Origin: Paratrimastix pyriformis
Lineage: Eukaryota > Preaxostyla > Paratrimastigidae
Direction: 5' to 3'
DNA length: 26,855 nucleotides
Assembly (NCBI GenBank): GCA_027972325.1
Contig: JAPMOS010000337.1
Span: 1 to 26,855, forward strand
Under the pieces are notes generated by a model that was given only the letters and a program-made list of their open reading frames with translations, was not told the origin of the DNA and did not search any database. Below are positions 1 to 9,070 of the stretch, piece after piece. A program made the translations under genes and the position numbers. Each line of letters opens with the position of its first letter. Positions within the stretch are counted from its first letter, which is position 1.

Positions 1-639
1 GCACATGCCCCACCGGATCGTCTTCGGTCCGTGTGCCTCAGACCCCGGAACCAGTGCGGTTTCTTCCCACCTCGGGATCAGGAGGGGGATGGAGGGGGAT
101 TTGAATGGGGCTGGGGGGGGGGGGGGGCAGAAAGGAACCAACAGATGTGGCGCGCACACGTTTCTGCCCAACCGCACTCACCCAACTCGCAATTCATCTG
201 GACCGCTCCACCCTCCTCAGGACTTGTGCACCCGTCGCTCCTCTACCGGGTGATGTGCGAGGTGCAAGTTCGTGATGGGCGGGAGGACCTGTGTCGCCCG
301 GCTCGCCTATGCTGGCCGACCACCTCATGCGCTGCAAGATTGCCTTCGCGGGGCCATCGCACACCCGAGGTCTGCTCCGCCCGTCCGGGACTCGGGGTCC
401 TCCCTCGTTGCTCGGACCGGTGGCTGGTGGCTGGTGGCTGGTGGCAGGCCGAGGTGTGATTTTCTTTCATCCCCGCGCGTTCTTCAATGGGCTGGGGAAC
501 CAGAGGCGATGCGGGTTGTTCTCGAGAATACCTGATAGGACCCGCTCCTGAGCCCCTTCGTCTGCGCGTCTTGGCCCGGCTGACCTCACAATTCCCATCA
601 GTGCCTGGGTTACCTGGCTGCAAAGGTTCACCCCCACCC

Positions 640-710
640 CTCCTCCTCCTCCTCCTCCTCCTCTCCTCCTCCTCCTCCTCCTCCTCCCTCCTCCTCCTCC
701 TCCTCCTCCA
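640..710 (+). repeat. CTC/CCT triplet microsatellite
   Basis: Almost uninterrupted CTC/TCC triplets make a polypyrimidine tract on + and a polypurine tract on -. It is of the kind that can form triplex DNA. It is directly visible and shows no coding signal. Confidence 0.9.
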
Positions 711-744
711 GTGCCCTCTCCTCTGTCATCCTTTGTCATCCTTC

Positions 745-1350
745 CCTGCACCGGCACCACCCACCGGCACCACCCCAGCACCGACACCACCCCAAGCACC
801 GGCACCACCCCCACCACCCCTGCACCACCCCACCCCTGCACCACCCCACCCTCTGCACCACCCTCTGCACCACCCCCTGCACCACCCCTGCACCACCTAC
901 ACCACCCTCGGCACCTGCACGACCCGATCACCCTCGGCAACACCACCACCGCCACCACCCGCCACCCCGGCACCACCGCCAGCTCCACCCCACCGCCACG
1001 AGCAGCACCACCCCACCGCCACGCCGCCAGCACACCCCACCCCCACCCCCAGCACCACCCCCACTCCCAGCCCCAGCACACTTGCACCAACCCCAGCACC
1101 ACCATCAGCACCCCCAGGACCATGAGCGCCACCCCAAATCCGCCAGTACCACCCCACCGCCACCCCCAGAACCACCGCCACCCCAGAACCACCGCCACCC
1201 CAGCACCTCCTGCACCACCTCCTGCACCACCCCCTGGACCGCCAGTCCCACCCCCTGCACCGCCACAACTCTCTGCACACCTCCACTCCCTGCACAGCCA
1301 CCAGCCCAGTACCACCACCACAGCACCGCCACCACCCCATGCACCACTAC
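745..1350 (+). repeat. Degenerate CACC/CCACCC minisatellite-like tract
   Basis: CACCACCCC and CACCGCCACCCC variants repeat for about 600 bases. A perfect local duplication of AACCACCGCCACCCCAG lies near 1169-1202. Guanine is nearly absent from the + strand, so the - strand is rich in G-runs. Frames through it are repeat artefacts. Confidence 0.85.
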
Positions 1351-1794
1351 CACCACAGACCATCACCCTTCACCCTTCTCCCCTCCCCACCACTCACACT
1401 CGCTGCTCCTCACCACCCTCGCTGCCCCTGGCACTCTCTGCTCCCCTCCCCCGCAGCCTCAACTCCCGCCGTCTGGCCATCGCTCCCCACCTCATCCCGC
1501 CCTTCCCTGCTCTGCCTCTCCTGCCTCAGTCCTTCACCCACCCTTCTCTTTCCATCTCCAGCTCCTTCCATCGGCCGTTCCTCCGGCGAGAATCCGCACC
1601 GGTGCGATCCTTACCACGGATCAACAGCTTCTGCTGACCTGCCTCCACACCGTTCCCCTCTTGATGCGCATGGGACACTCAGCTCGACTACTTACGCTCC
1701 TCGTCCCGTCACTCCGTCGCCCGTCCTGACATCCAATTCTCCCCCATTGCCTCCTCCCTACCTCCCTGTTCCATCGGTCTTCAACTCGTAAACT

Positions 1795-1966
1795 GGCAGT
1801 AAAAATTGATCGTATGTCCAATATATTGGCAGTTTCAACAATTTACTGGCAATTTACTGGCAAATATACCGGCAGTTTTACGGATTGTATGGGCAGTTTT
1901 TCGGCCAGTTTATTTTCAGTTAATGCCGGCATGAATTTTCAGTTTATTGGCAGTTTTACTGGCCAT
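1795..1966 (+). repeat. Cluster of GGCAGT/TTACTGGCA motifs at the left side of the DIRS-like element
   Basis: In about 170 AT-rich bases GGCAGT occurs five times (1795, 1828, 1871, 1892, 1949). The variants GGCAAT (1848), GGCAAA (1859) and GGCCAGT (1903) also occur, several inside TTTACTGGCA. The cluster lies exactly between the C-rich repeat and the GC-rich retroelement, so it may be the element's left terminal or leader sequence. That placement is inference; the motif cluster is seen. Confidence 0.6.
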
Positions 1967-2129
1967 ACAAAAAAGTTCACTGTGGTGATGCGGCCATGTC
2001 TGCTGCTCTTTCACGGTCTTCGATCATCTCATTCTTTCCCTGACCGTAGGAGCCCTACTTTGGCGCTCTTGCCTGTCGGGAAGCTTCTTTCGGCCAATTC
2101 GGTCGCGGTGGAGAAGTCTGTCGTTCTGT

Positions 2130-4390
2130 TTGGCACGACTCACCTCCTTCACATCATCTCATCTGATCCCGGTCCGCTCGGTAGGGCCGACCTTTCTCTT
2201 GGCCAGTTTGCTGGGGCGAGGCTTTCGGCCGCGCCGGCGCCTCCGGTGCCCGACGTCCCGCGTCCCGCACCTCCCGCGGTTGATTCCGCCACGGTGGCTT
2301 CCTCCCCGGTGGCTCCTGCCCCGGTGGCGGCGGCCGTCACGCCATCGGCTCCGGCTCCGGCGGCTCTCTTGCCTGCGGCTGGCGTTGCGCCTCTCTTGCC
2401 TGCGGCGGGCGTGGCGCCTCTCTTGCCTGCGGCGGGCGTTGCGAGTGGTGCGGCGGCTCCCGCTCTCCCTCGCCCTTCGTCCAATCCGGGGCTCCGGCCT
2501 CGGCCTCCGCGCGCGCCTCGTCTTCGACGCCTGGCGGGGCTGGGGTTGCTCTGGCGCCCCCACTCCCCCGCCCTCGGCCTTGCCCTCGATGGCCCACGGC
2601 TGGCCCTCTTCGCCCGGGGTCTTGCTTCTCTCCTCGAGGAGGGGCTCCACTTTCCGCGGATTCCTCCTCCGCCGGCCCCTTTGTCCCCGCCCCGGTCCGC
2701 CTGCCCGCGGACCTCGAGTCCCCGCCGCACCAGGCTTGTGGCCGCACTCGGCCGCGGGAACGCCCTCGGCCGACTCTTCTGACGAGGAGTCTTCGGCCTC
2801 TTCGGTTCCCTCTCTGGAATTCCTTGGGGAGTCTACCCCGGTCTACGAGTCGCCTCCGTCTTCGCCCCGGCCGCCGCCATCGCCTCGTCCTCCGCTTCGT
2901 TCGCCTCTGGCTTCTCAGGCCCCTAATGCTTTGACCCTGGCCGCCTACCTGGCCAGGAACCCTCTGCGCTCTTCGAGCGCGGGCCTTGTGTCCACTCCCC
3001 CCTCGTCGGGGAGCCTGCGGCTGCGCCGCCTTCCCGTTTCGCGGGGGCCCCCAGCTGTGTCGGCCACGTGCACTCCGCTTCCGGCGGCCCCCCTCCTCGC
3101 TGGGGTGCCCCCGGTGGCCACGGCCACGTGTACCCCTGTACCTTCGGGTTGCGCCTTCGGCTTGCCCTCGTCCCAACTCGGGCAGGGTGGTGCCCTTTCC
3201 TCGGCCCCCGCTTGTGGGAGCTTGTCGTTGCCTCCGGGCACGTCGCCTGAGGTGGCTCTCCTCTTCCGGCTCATGGAGGAACGGTTCGCGGCCCTCGCGG
3301 CCCAAACCGGTGGGGCGGCGGTTGTACCGCCTGGCGTTCTCCCACCCGCTAAGGAGTCCTACAAGGACTACCTTCGGCGGGTGGGGTGCCTGAAGACAGG
3401 GGTCGCTGACCCCTTTGTCCCCCATTTTCCTTTGGCCGCGGCTGTTGACCTCGCCGAATTTGGTGGGGCTACCGTCAACTTGTCGACGGTGCCTCCGGAT
3501 GTGGTTGCGCGGGCGCGGGAGCTGCTGGTGGCAGCGATCCCTGACCTCCGGTCCGAGTGGCCAGACGAAATCGCTGATAATATTCAGCGGAGCTGTCTGG
3601 CCGATATGTTACGACTTCCCTGCCCCAGGGTTTTCCCCTGGGAGCGCCGTTGACTCCACCTGAGGAGCGCGGGGGGGTGAGACCGCGGACGCCCAACGTC
3701 GGCGCGAGGTGGACTCGCGCCGCATTCGTACCCACGTACAGTTCTTGTTGCTTAAGGCGAGGGGCCTGGAGCTCACCCGCCTCGGCCTCAAGGGACTTGA
3801 GGCCGCTCTCCCTGGGCGGTGGCTGAGGCGCTGGGACCCGACCTGCAGCCGGCTGCGCAACTTGTGGCCGGTCGGCTGCTGGAGCGCGTCCGTCCCCTCA
3901 TCGGGGATTGCCTCTCCACGCTGGGGGTGGTGGCGGCCCAGATCAACGCGGAAGCCTCCACGGAGACTAACAAGTTGAGGAAGATCTGGGCCGCCGTGGT
4001 TTCTTGGTCTAAGCTTAAAGCTTGGATCGCCAAGAAACTCTCCGAGAGGTCCCTCTACGCGGACCAGCCGGCAGTCCAAGCCAAGCTGCCGGACCCTGCG
4101 CGGCTTCTCTGGGCCCCGAGGTGGTGGCCGCTCAGCTGGACGGTCAAAAGGCCACTGTCGAGGGGGACAAGGTGGAGAGGAGTCTCTCCCGCCGTGGCGA
4201 AGGGTCTCAGCGCCCCTTCCGGCCCCGCAATCGTCAGCAGAAGCGCCCGCGCCAGGAGCCCCGTCCGAAGGCCCCGAGTCTCGACCGGCTGCGCCTCCTC
4301 GCCCTCCGGCCCCGCACCCTCCTCAACAGGCGGGCCGTGGACGGGGCGCTCCGTTCCATAAAAGTAGATCGCCGCTCCCCTACCGCCCGA
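2130..4390 (+). pseudogene. Gag-like region of the DIRS-like element
   Basis: The first coding part of the element. Its early section is rich in Ala, Pro, Ser and Arg and includes a 27-bp in-register triplication at 2366-2446. Its later section, around 3240-3650, has ordinary globular composition with Leu and acidic residues, as in the capsid-like ORF that precedes RT in DIRS elements. No zinc knuckle was recognised. The call rests mainly on position upstream of RT. It is a fossil and part of the broken element. Confidence 0.55.
2366..2446 (+). repeat. 27-bp tandem triplication inside the gag-like region
   Basis: Three consecutive 27-bp units begin CTCTTGCCTGCGG and differ at only a few positions. 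They encode an Ala/Leu/Pro/Val-rich nine-residue repeat. The repeat length is a multiple of three, so expansion keeps the frame. Confidence 0.9.
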
Positions 4391-4789
4391 ATATGATGGC
4401 GTCGTCCCTTCGATCGTCTCTGGGGCGGGAGGGGGAACTTGTGCCGACTTGCGTCGACATTTCGCGCCCGGGCGGGCTGGCCGTGTCGGAGTCTCTCTTC
4501 CTGGGGCCGTTTCGGTCTCCGGAGGAGCAGGCTCGCGGCTGGGTTGCCCCGGGTGACCTGACTCTGGAGTCGGTCCTCTCGACTTTCTCCGGAGGTCCCT
4601 CACTGGAGGGCCCAGACTTTGCGGGGGCGCGTCCCCGGGGTCTTGGCCGAGAGGGTGTGGGCGCAGTCGGCGTCCTTGTCTCTGGACCAGGCCTTGGAGC
4701 TCAATCGAGTCTCGGCCGGCTCATCTCCAGTGGGGGCCGTCTCAACAGGTTTCAGGCGGCCTGGGACGGGCTGCGGTTCCAGTCGGATT

Positions 4790-5700
4790 GGAGCCGTGGG
4801 GTGATTGGGCGGGGTCTCGAGCTGGAGTGGCTCTCCTCTCCCCGGAACATTGCATCCGGTCCTCTCAGATTCCGCTTTCGGCCGAGGACTCGGCTGCCTT
4901 AGGGGAGGAAATCTCTGCCTTCAGGGAGGCAGGTGCCGTGAAGGAGGTGGCCCTTCGTTCGCCAGGGCGGTCCTCCCTCTTCACGGTCCCCAAGAAGGAC
5001 GGCGGGAGGAGGGGGTGATCAATGCCGCCCCACTGAACGAGTACGTCTCCTGCCCTCACTTCAGGGTGGAGGGCTTGTCAGTGGCGGCGGCCCTGATCCA
5101 GAAGGGCGAGTGGCTGATGAGCTTGGATTTTCCAAGGCCTATCTCCACGTCCCTTTGCCTCCCGCCACCTCGAGGTACCTTTGCTTCGAGTGGGAGGGGA
5201 AGACCTGGGCGTTCGTGGCCATGCCTTTTGGCCTCAACGTTGCCCCTCGAGTCTTTACCAAGCTCATGAGGGTCCCGATTGCGGAGATCAGGTTTCGAGG
5301 TGTCAGGATTTCCATTTACCTCGACGATATCATGATTGTCGGGTCCTCGAAGGAGGAGGCTCTTCGGCACACAGTTTTCGTTGTGCTGCTCCTGACCGAG
5401 TTGGGCTTCGTCTTCAATGTGAAGAAGTGCACGAAGTCCCCAACGACGTGCCTCGAACATTTGGGCATGTTAGTGGACTCGGTCAGGATGTCCTTCCGGG
5501 TTCCCCCTCACAAGGTGGTGGCGACCTTGGAGTTGATCAAGGGAGCCTTGGGAAGGGGCCAGGACAGGCCTTTCTCGGTGAGGGAGCTCGCCAGACTGGC
5601 GGGTTCGCTCTCCTGTCTGCGGGACGCGGTTCTCCCGACCCACCTTTACACTCACAACCTTCTCCGGTTGGCGTCCAGAACGAGACGTTCCCCCGGGGGG
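4790..5700 (+). pseudogene. Reverse transcriptase domain of the DIRS-like element
   Basis: The region shows the RT fingers and palm signatures. These include a PKKDGG block near 4990, an FxKAYxHVP-type block near 5125-5155, the MPFGLNVAP block near 5221-5247, and the catalytic YLDD box near 5317-5328. The C-terminal part, with the EHLGM motif and the LAGSLSCL block, is typical of DIRS/Ngaro enzymes. The enzyme would copy element RNA into DNA. It is part of the broken element and directly precedes the RNase H and recombinase parts. Confidence 0.85.
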
Positions 5701-5789
5701 TGGGAGGCTCGCACGGTTCTCGACGACTTGTCGCGTGCGGACCTCGAGTGGTGGAGGGACAATCTGAAGGGCTTCAACGGTGCGTCTTT

Positions 5790-6360
5790 CAGCTGCCGCG
5801 CCCCCAGGTTGTCATCCAGACGGACGCGTCTTTCTTCGCGTGGGCGGGGATTCTTCGGACAAACCGTGGCCTATACCAGGAGACCAGGGGCATCTGGCCT
5901 CCGGAGCTGTGTCCCCATTCGATTTCCCCCCTCGAGTTGGAGGCGGGCATCCTGACGCTCAGGGCTCTGGCGCCCCTGGTGAGGGGCCAGCAGGTGCTTT
6001 GGCGCTGCGACAACAGTGCAGTGGTCTGGAGTGTGTCCAAGTGGAAGAGCATGTCCCCCGAAATGAATGCGGGGTTGCGACGGCTCTTTGCTCTGGTCAC
6101 CGAGTTGGGGATCCGGTTGGTGACTCAACACGTGCCGGGTTGCGAGAACCGCCGCCCGGACTTCCTGTCGCGGTGGCTCGACCCGGAGGACTGGATGCTC
6201 CACCCGGAGGTGTTTCGGGTGGTCTCGTCGCTGTGGGGTCCGTTTCAGGTGGATGCCTTTGCCACGGCGGGAAACCATTTGCTCCCCCGGTGGTGGTCGC
6301 GCCTGTCGGAGGTGGGTTGCGAGGCGGTCGACGCTCTCAAGCAGGATTTTCGAAGGTCCT
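5790..6360 (+). pseudogene. RNase H domain of the DIRS-like element
   Basis: It follows the RT domain. Acidic RNase H blocks are visible: QTDAS near 5818, a LELEA block near 5935, a CDNSAV block near 6007, and a final block around RRPDFLSRW near 6150. A following DAFAT segment near 6255 is typical of DIRS/Ngaro polyproteins. It would degrade the RNA strand of RNA:DNA hybrids. It is a fossil part of the retroelement. Confidence 0.8.
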
Positions 6361-6849
6361 GGCTTGGTGCAATCCTCCTTTCTCCCTTCTTTTGCCTCTC
6401 CTGCGGAGGCTGGCGTCCCAGCGAGCGACTGCGGTGGTTTGCGTCCCAGTGTGGCCATCGCAACCGTGGTGGCCCCTGCTTCTGCGCCTGCTGGTCCGGC
6501 CGCCCTTGCGGCTGCCAGTGTCGCCGGACCTGTTTCTGCCGCAGTCCACCCTCAACCGTGCTCCGTTGGGTGCTCCGTCTTGGCCAGTCTGGGTGGTGCG
6601 ACTGTAGGGCCATCCTCGGGTACGGGAACAGGCCAGGCTGGCCTTCGGCCCGCGTCTGACCGTCCCGTCGGACGAACTGGTCTCCCTCCTTCCCTCGGGG
6701 TGGGAGGGCGTCGAGCCGAGGAGCTCGAGTGCCCGGATTGCTGGGTAGATTGTTGCGACGAGGTCGGGATCGAGGCGGATTCCTCTGCTGAGGAGGAGGC
6801 TCTGCCTGATGTGGGGGAACCTCGGCTGCTCCCTTCCGCTCAAGGCTCC

Positions 6850-7720
6850 CTGACGGTTTGTCGGTCCGGGCGCAAAGCCTTATCGGTGGACGCCTGGAAA
6901 TCTCGACCCAGAGGGCCTATGCCGCCGCTTGGAAACGCTATTGTTCATGGTGCGAGCGGGGGGGTCGGGACCCGTGTGTACGGGACCGGACAGCCCTGGC
7001 CATTCAGACGGCCAATTTCGTCGCTGACGAGCAGGCGGAGCTCCACCTGGGCTACTCAGCCTGCAAGACCCGTGTGGCTGCGATTTCGACGAGTCTGAAG
7101 CCGATTTTGGGCTTCGCTGTCGGGGAAGAGCCGACGGTTTCCGCTCTGATGACCGGAGTTCGGAAGGTTCGCCCTGAGGTTCCCCGGTACTCAGACCACC
7201 CAGATTTGGGTCTGATATGGTCCTTGTTCGACCGCTGGGGGGCCAACGACGGGCTCGAGGATTGGCGTCTGGTGGCCAAGGTCTCTGCTCTTCTCTTGAT
7301 TTTCGGGCTCCGCAAGGCGGACCAGGTGCGCATCGACCTGTCTCGGTCCGATGTTGGCAAGGATGCGCTGCGTTTTCGCGCGCTGACAAAGGAGTCTCGC
7401 GCAATGTTGTGGGTAACGCAGCCTATTCCCGCTTGCCCAGAGCACCCATGCCGTTGCGCGGTGGCAGCGGTGGAGGAGCTCCTGGAGAGGCGCCCGTTGG
7501 CGGCCCCGAAGGAGCCTCTGTTCGTGAGCTTCCGGTCGGGATCGCCGTGCACGGCGAAGTGGCCCTCATTGTCTGAGAGGTATGGGTTCTTCTCGAGCGT
7601 TGGAGGCCGGGATTCCGGAAGCGCTCGTGCTTCTTCAGTTCCGTTGGTCCTCCCGCTCCGATACCTTCACAAGGTTCTATCTGCGCAGTCAAAGCTGCAG
7701 CAGCTGGGGCAGCAGTTTAC
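6850..7720 (+). pseudogene. Tyrosine recombinase of the DIRS-like element
   Basis: The N-terminal SAM-like segment has STQRAYAAAWKRYCSWC near 6900-6950. The catalytic part begins around 7200 with the KVSALLLIFGLRKADQVRIDL block typical of DIRS/Ngaro recombinases. A closing segment near 7585-7680 resembles the ALEAGIPE...W...F..FYLR end of this family. The enzyme would integrate circular cDNA without target-site duplication. It is part of a broken element. Confidence 0.8.
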
Positions 7721-7815
7721 GCCTGACTCCCTCGGGTTCTCCGCTGGCGTCGCCGGTCAGGGGTTGGGGGTTGGTGGCGGCGCTTTCTTTCTTTCTCGGT
7801 CAGCGCCGGCTTGAG

Positions 7816-7982
7816 TAAGTAGTAACCTGTTGTGGTTTTCCCAATAAGAGTGTGGTTTCTCCTTTTATTTTTCTTTGCGTCTGCTCCCCGCGCTCGGGCG
7901 GGGTTCCTCCGCTAGGCGACTCTCGCTGCGGGGTGTGGTGGTGCCTCGTTCGTGAGGCTTGTGATCTCTCCTGACTTCAAAC
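7816..7982 (+). other. 3' flank of the DIRS-like element, no gene
   Basis: It holds a T-rich stretch (about 7850-7875) and a GC-rich stretch with short repeats around 7885-7965. No open frame of interest is present. It probably contains the 3' end and termini of the retroelement, but no terminal repeat pair could be matched by eye. Confidence 0.5.
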
Positions 7983-8111
7983 GAGTAGAGAATATCTCTA
8001 CTCCGAGGAACACAATAAAGTGTTCCCTAGAGTGTAACTTAAGTTTTGGGAAGTATCGACCCAAAACAGAGAGTTACACGAATATAGGAGGAGTAGAGAT
8101 ATTCTCTACTC
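7983..8111. repeat. 129-bp foldback element with nested hairpins
   Basis: A perfect 22-bp terminal inverted repeat (7983-8004 and 8090-8111) encloses two inner hairpins. One is GGAACAC/GTGTTCC (8007-8013, 8020-8026) with loop AATAAA. The other is a double stem of GTGTAACT/AGTTACAC (8032-8039, 8072-8079) and GTTTTGGG/CCCAAAAC (8043-8050, 8060-8067). Each 22-bp arm is itself nearly palindromic (GAGTAGAGA-ATA-TCTCTACTC). It could be a foldback MITE, a terminal structure of the neighbouring retroelement or a structured RNA. The AATAAA loop might act as a poly(A) signal. Confidence 0.75.
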
Positions 8112-8255
8112 AACCCATCCTCCCAGCGGGAGTTCCCGAACTAGAAGATGGAATGGTGCGCCTTGTGCGCGAACCGGGGTGTAGCTGGCTATTCGTGCCG
8201 GTATCCGGTTGATTCTTTTCTTCTTTGCGCGAGGTAGGAAGATGCGCCGAACGCA

Positions 8256-8753
8256 TCACTTCAAACGAGTAGAGAATATCTCTACTCCTCCTATATTCGT
8301 GTAACTCTCTGTTTTTGCCTGTTCATAAAATTTTTCTACGATGCGGAGTTCGTTATTGTATTGGGTTATGAATTTGTCAGTCAAATCATGATCATTATTA
8401 TATAGCGCCTCATTTGAAGTATGTTCGATTAATAGGGTATAGAAATTTGGTATTTGCATATGGATCCTTTCAATCGCCTCATCGCAAGCCGTATACTTCT
8501 CTATCAAGTAGGCTATCTTCTTCGCCATTTCGATAGTATTAAAGCAATTTGATTTCACGTGACGGATGACAATATCTAGCTCGTGTTTCACATAATTGAT
8601 TCTGTTATAGATCTTTCCACAATGCTCTGGGAGATTCCAGTATGAATCGTTCTTTAAATATGCGAGGGTGTTATCAAAATGTTGTAATGATTGGATGGGA
8701 AGATCAAATCTGAAAAAAAAGTCTGCTTTTTCTTGTAAGTTGAATTCGTCCAT
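8256..8753 (-). CDS. AT-rich 165-aa hypothetical protein with repeat-derived C-terminus
   Basis: I do not recognise the family. The protein is helical and acidic to neutral, with no membrane segment, cysteine motif or signal peptide. The start ATG at 8753 follows a very AT-rich stretch fit for a promoter. Its codons are much more AT-rich than those of the flanking retroelement and capsid element, so it belongs to a different source, perhaps the AT-rich material also seen after 23000. The last 20 or so residues are encoded by the inverted foldback copy (8267-8315), and the stop lies just beyond that copy. The C-terminus was probably acquired when the repeat arrived. Confidence 0.5.
   Translation of the reverse strand: MDEFNLQEKADFFFRFDLPIQSLQHFDNTLAYLKNDSYWNLPEHCGKIYNRINYVKHELDIVIRHVKSNCFNTIEMAKKIAYLIEKYTACDEAIERIHMQIPNFYTLLIEHTSNEALYNNDHDLTDKFITQYNNELRIVEKFYEQAKTESYTNIGGVEIFSTRLK
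8267..8315 (-). repeat. Inverted partial copy of the foldback element
   Basis: This 49-bp stretch is the exact reverse complement of 8063-8111, the right half of the foldback element. In addition, a 31-bp direct repeat beginning ACTTCAAACGAG covers 7974-8004 and 8258-8288, so the flank is shared too. The unit has therefore been duplicated or recombined here. It forms the 3' coding end of the next ORF on -. Confidence 0.9.
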
Positions 8754-8860
8754 TATTTATTCTATTAGTATATTATATTTAGATAATAAATATTTTCTTT
8801 AAATGAAATTAATTAAAGAAAAGCTATATATTTTTATTTAATAGCTGTTTTTAAAACCTG
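8754..8860. promoter_or_regulatory. Very AT-rich intergenic stretch
   Basis: About 100 bases of nearly pure A/T with short inverted repeats, for example CTTTAAAT...ATTAAAG near 8799-8820. It lies upstream of the - strand 165-aa ORF and next to the GGGT tract. It could be a promoter or an easily melted region; no more can be said. Confidence 0.4.
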
Positions 8861-8864
8861 GGTG

Positions 8865-8946
8865 GGGTGGGTGGGTGGGTGGGTGGGTGGGTGGGTGGGT
8901 GGGTGGGTGGGTGGGTGGGTGGGTGGGTGGGTGGGTGGGTGGGTGG
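8865..8946 (+). repeat. (GGGT)20 tetranucleotide microsatellite
   Basis: About twenty uninterrupted GGGT units lie on the + strand, preceded by imperfect GGTGGGGT. Such a sequence can form many alternative G-quadruplexes. Frames of both strands through it encode TPPTHPP or GGWVG repeats and are artefacts. Copy number may be affected by sequencing slippage. Confidence 0.95.
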
Positions 8947-9070
8947 CCCGTATATAAAATATTGGGAAGTCCGTGAGTATATAAAATTTGCGGATTTCGC
9001 GCGACTCCAAAAAATCGGGGTCTTCCTCTTTTCGCGAGTTTGTTATCACCGACTTTCCGGTTGATATCAA

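Larger units (their letters stand above)
1..1790. repeat. C-rich low-complexity DNA without a convincing gene
   Basis: The stretch has a 15-base G run at 113-127, a short GGTGGCT tandem near 418-444, a CTC/CCT triplet run at about 640-710, and from about 745 to 1350 degenerate CACCACCCC-type repeats. Beyond that it stays C-rich and G-poor to about 1590. Long open frames exist on both strands, but they encode only Pro/Thr/His or Gly/Val/Trp low-complexity sequence forced by the repeat. No domain or codon bias supports a gene. No RNA gene was recognised. Confidence 0.8.
1795..7960 (+). mobile_element. DIRS-like (tyrosine-recombinase) retrotransposon, decayed copy
   Basis: A GC-rich element on + with the order gag-like, reverse transcriptase, RNase H, tyrosine recombinase. 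This order, and the use of a tyrosine recombinase instead of a DDE integrase, is diagnostic for the DIRS/Ngaro/PAT group of retroelements. Ends are approximate: the left is taken at the GGCAGT cluster, the right after the recombinase and before the foldback repeat. I could not find matching terminal or split repeats by eye. The copy is broken, with roughly half a dozen or more breaks. All domains are still readable, which suggests a fairly young to middle-aged fossil. Family is confident; ends are weak. Confidence 0.85.

Noticed and set aside
467-1366. Long Gly/Val/Trp-rich frame on the - strand and Pro/Thr-rich frames on +
   Set aside because: They are translations of the C-rich simple repeat. 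Frames are open because the repeat lacks stop codons, and no domain is visible.
8865-8946. Telomeric or interstitial telomere repeat
   Set aside because: GGGT does not match a telomere unit I know, and both sides continue into element DNA.
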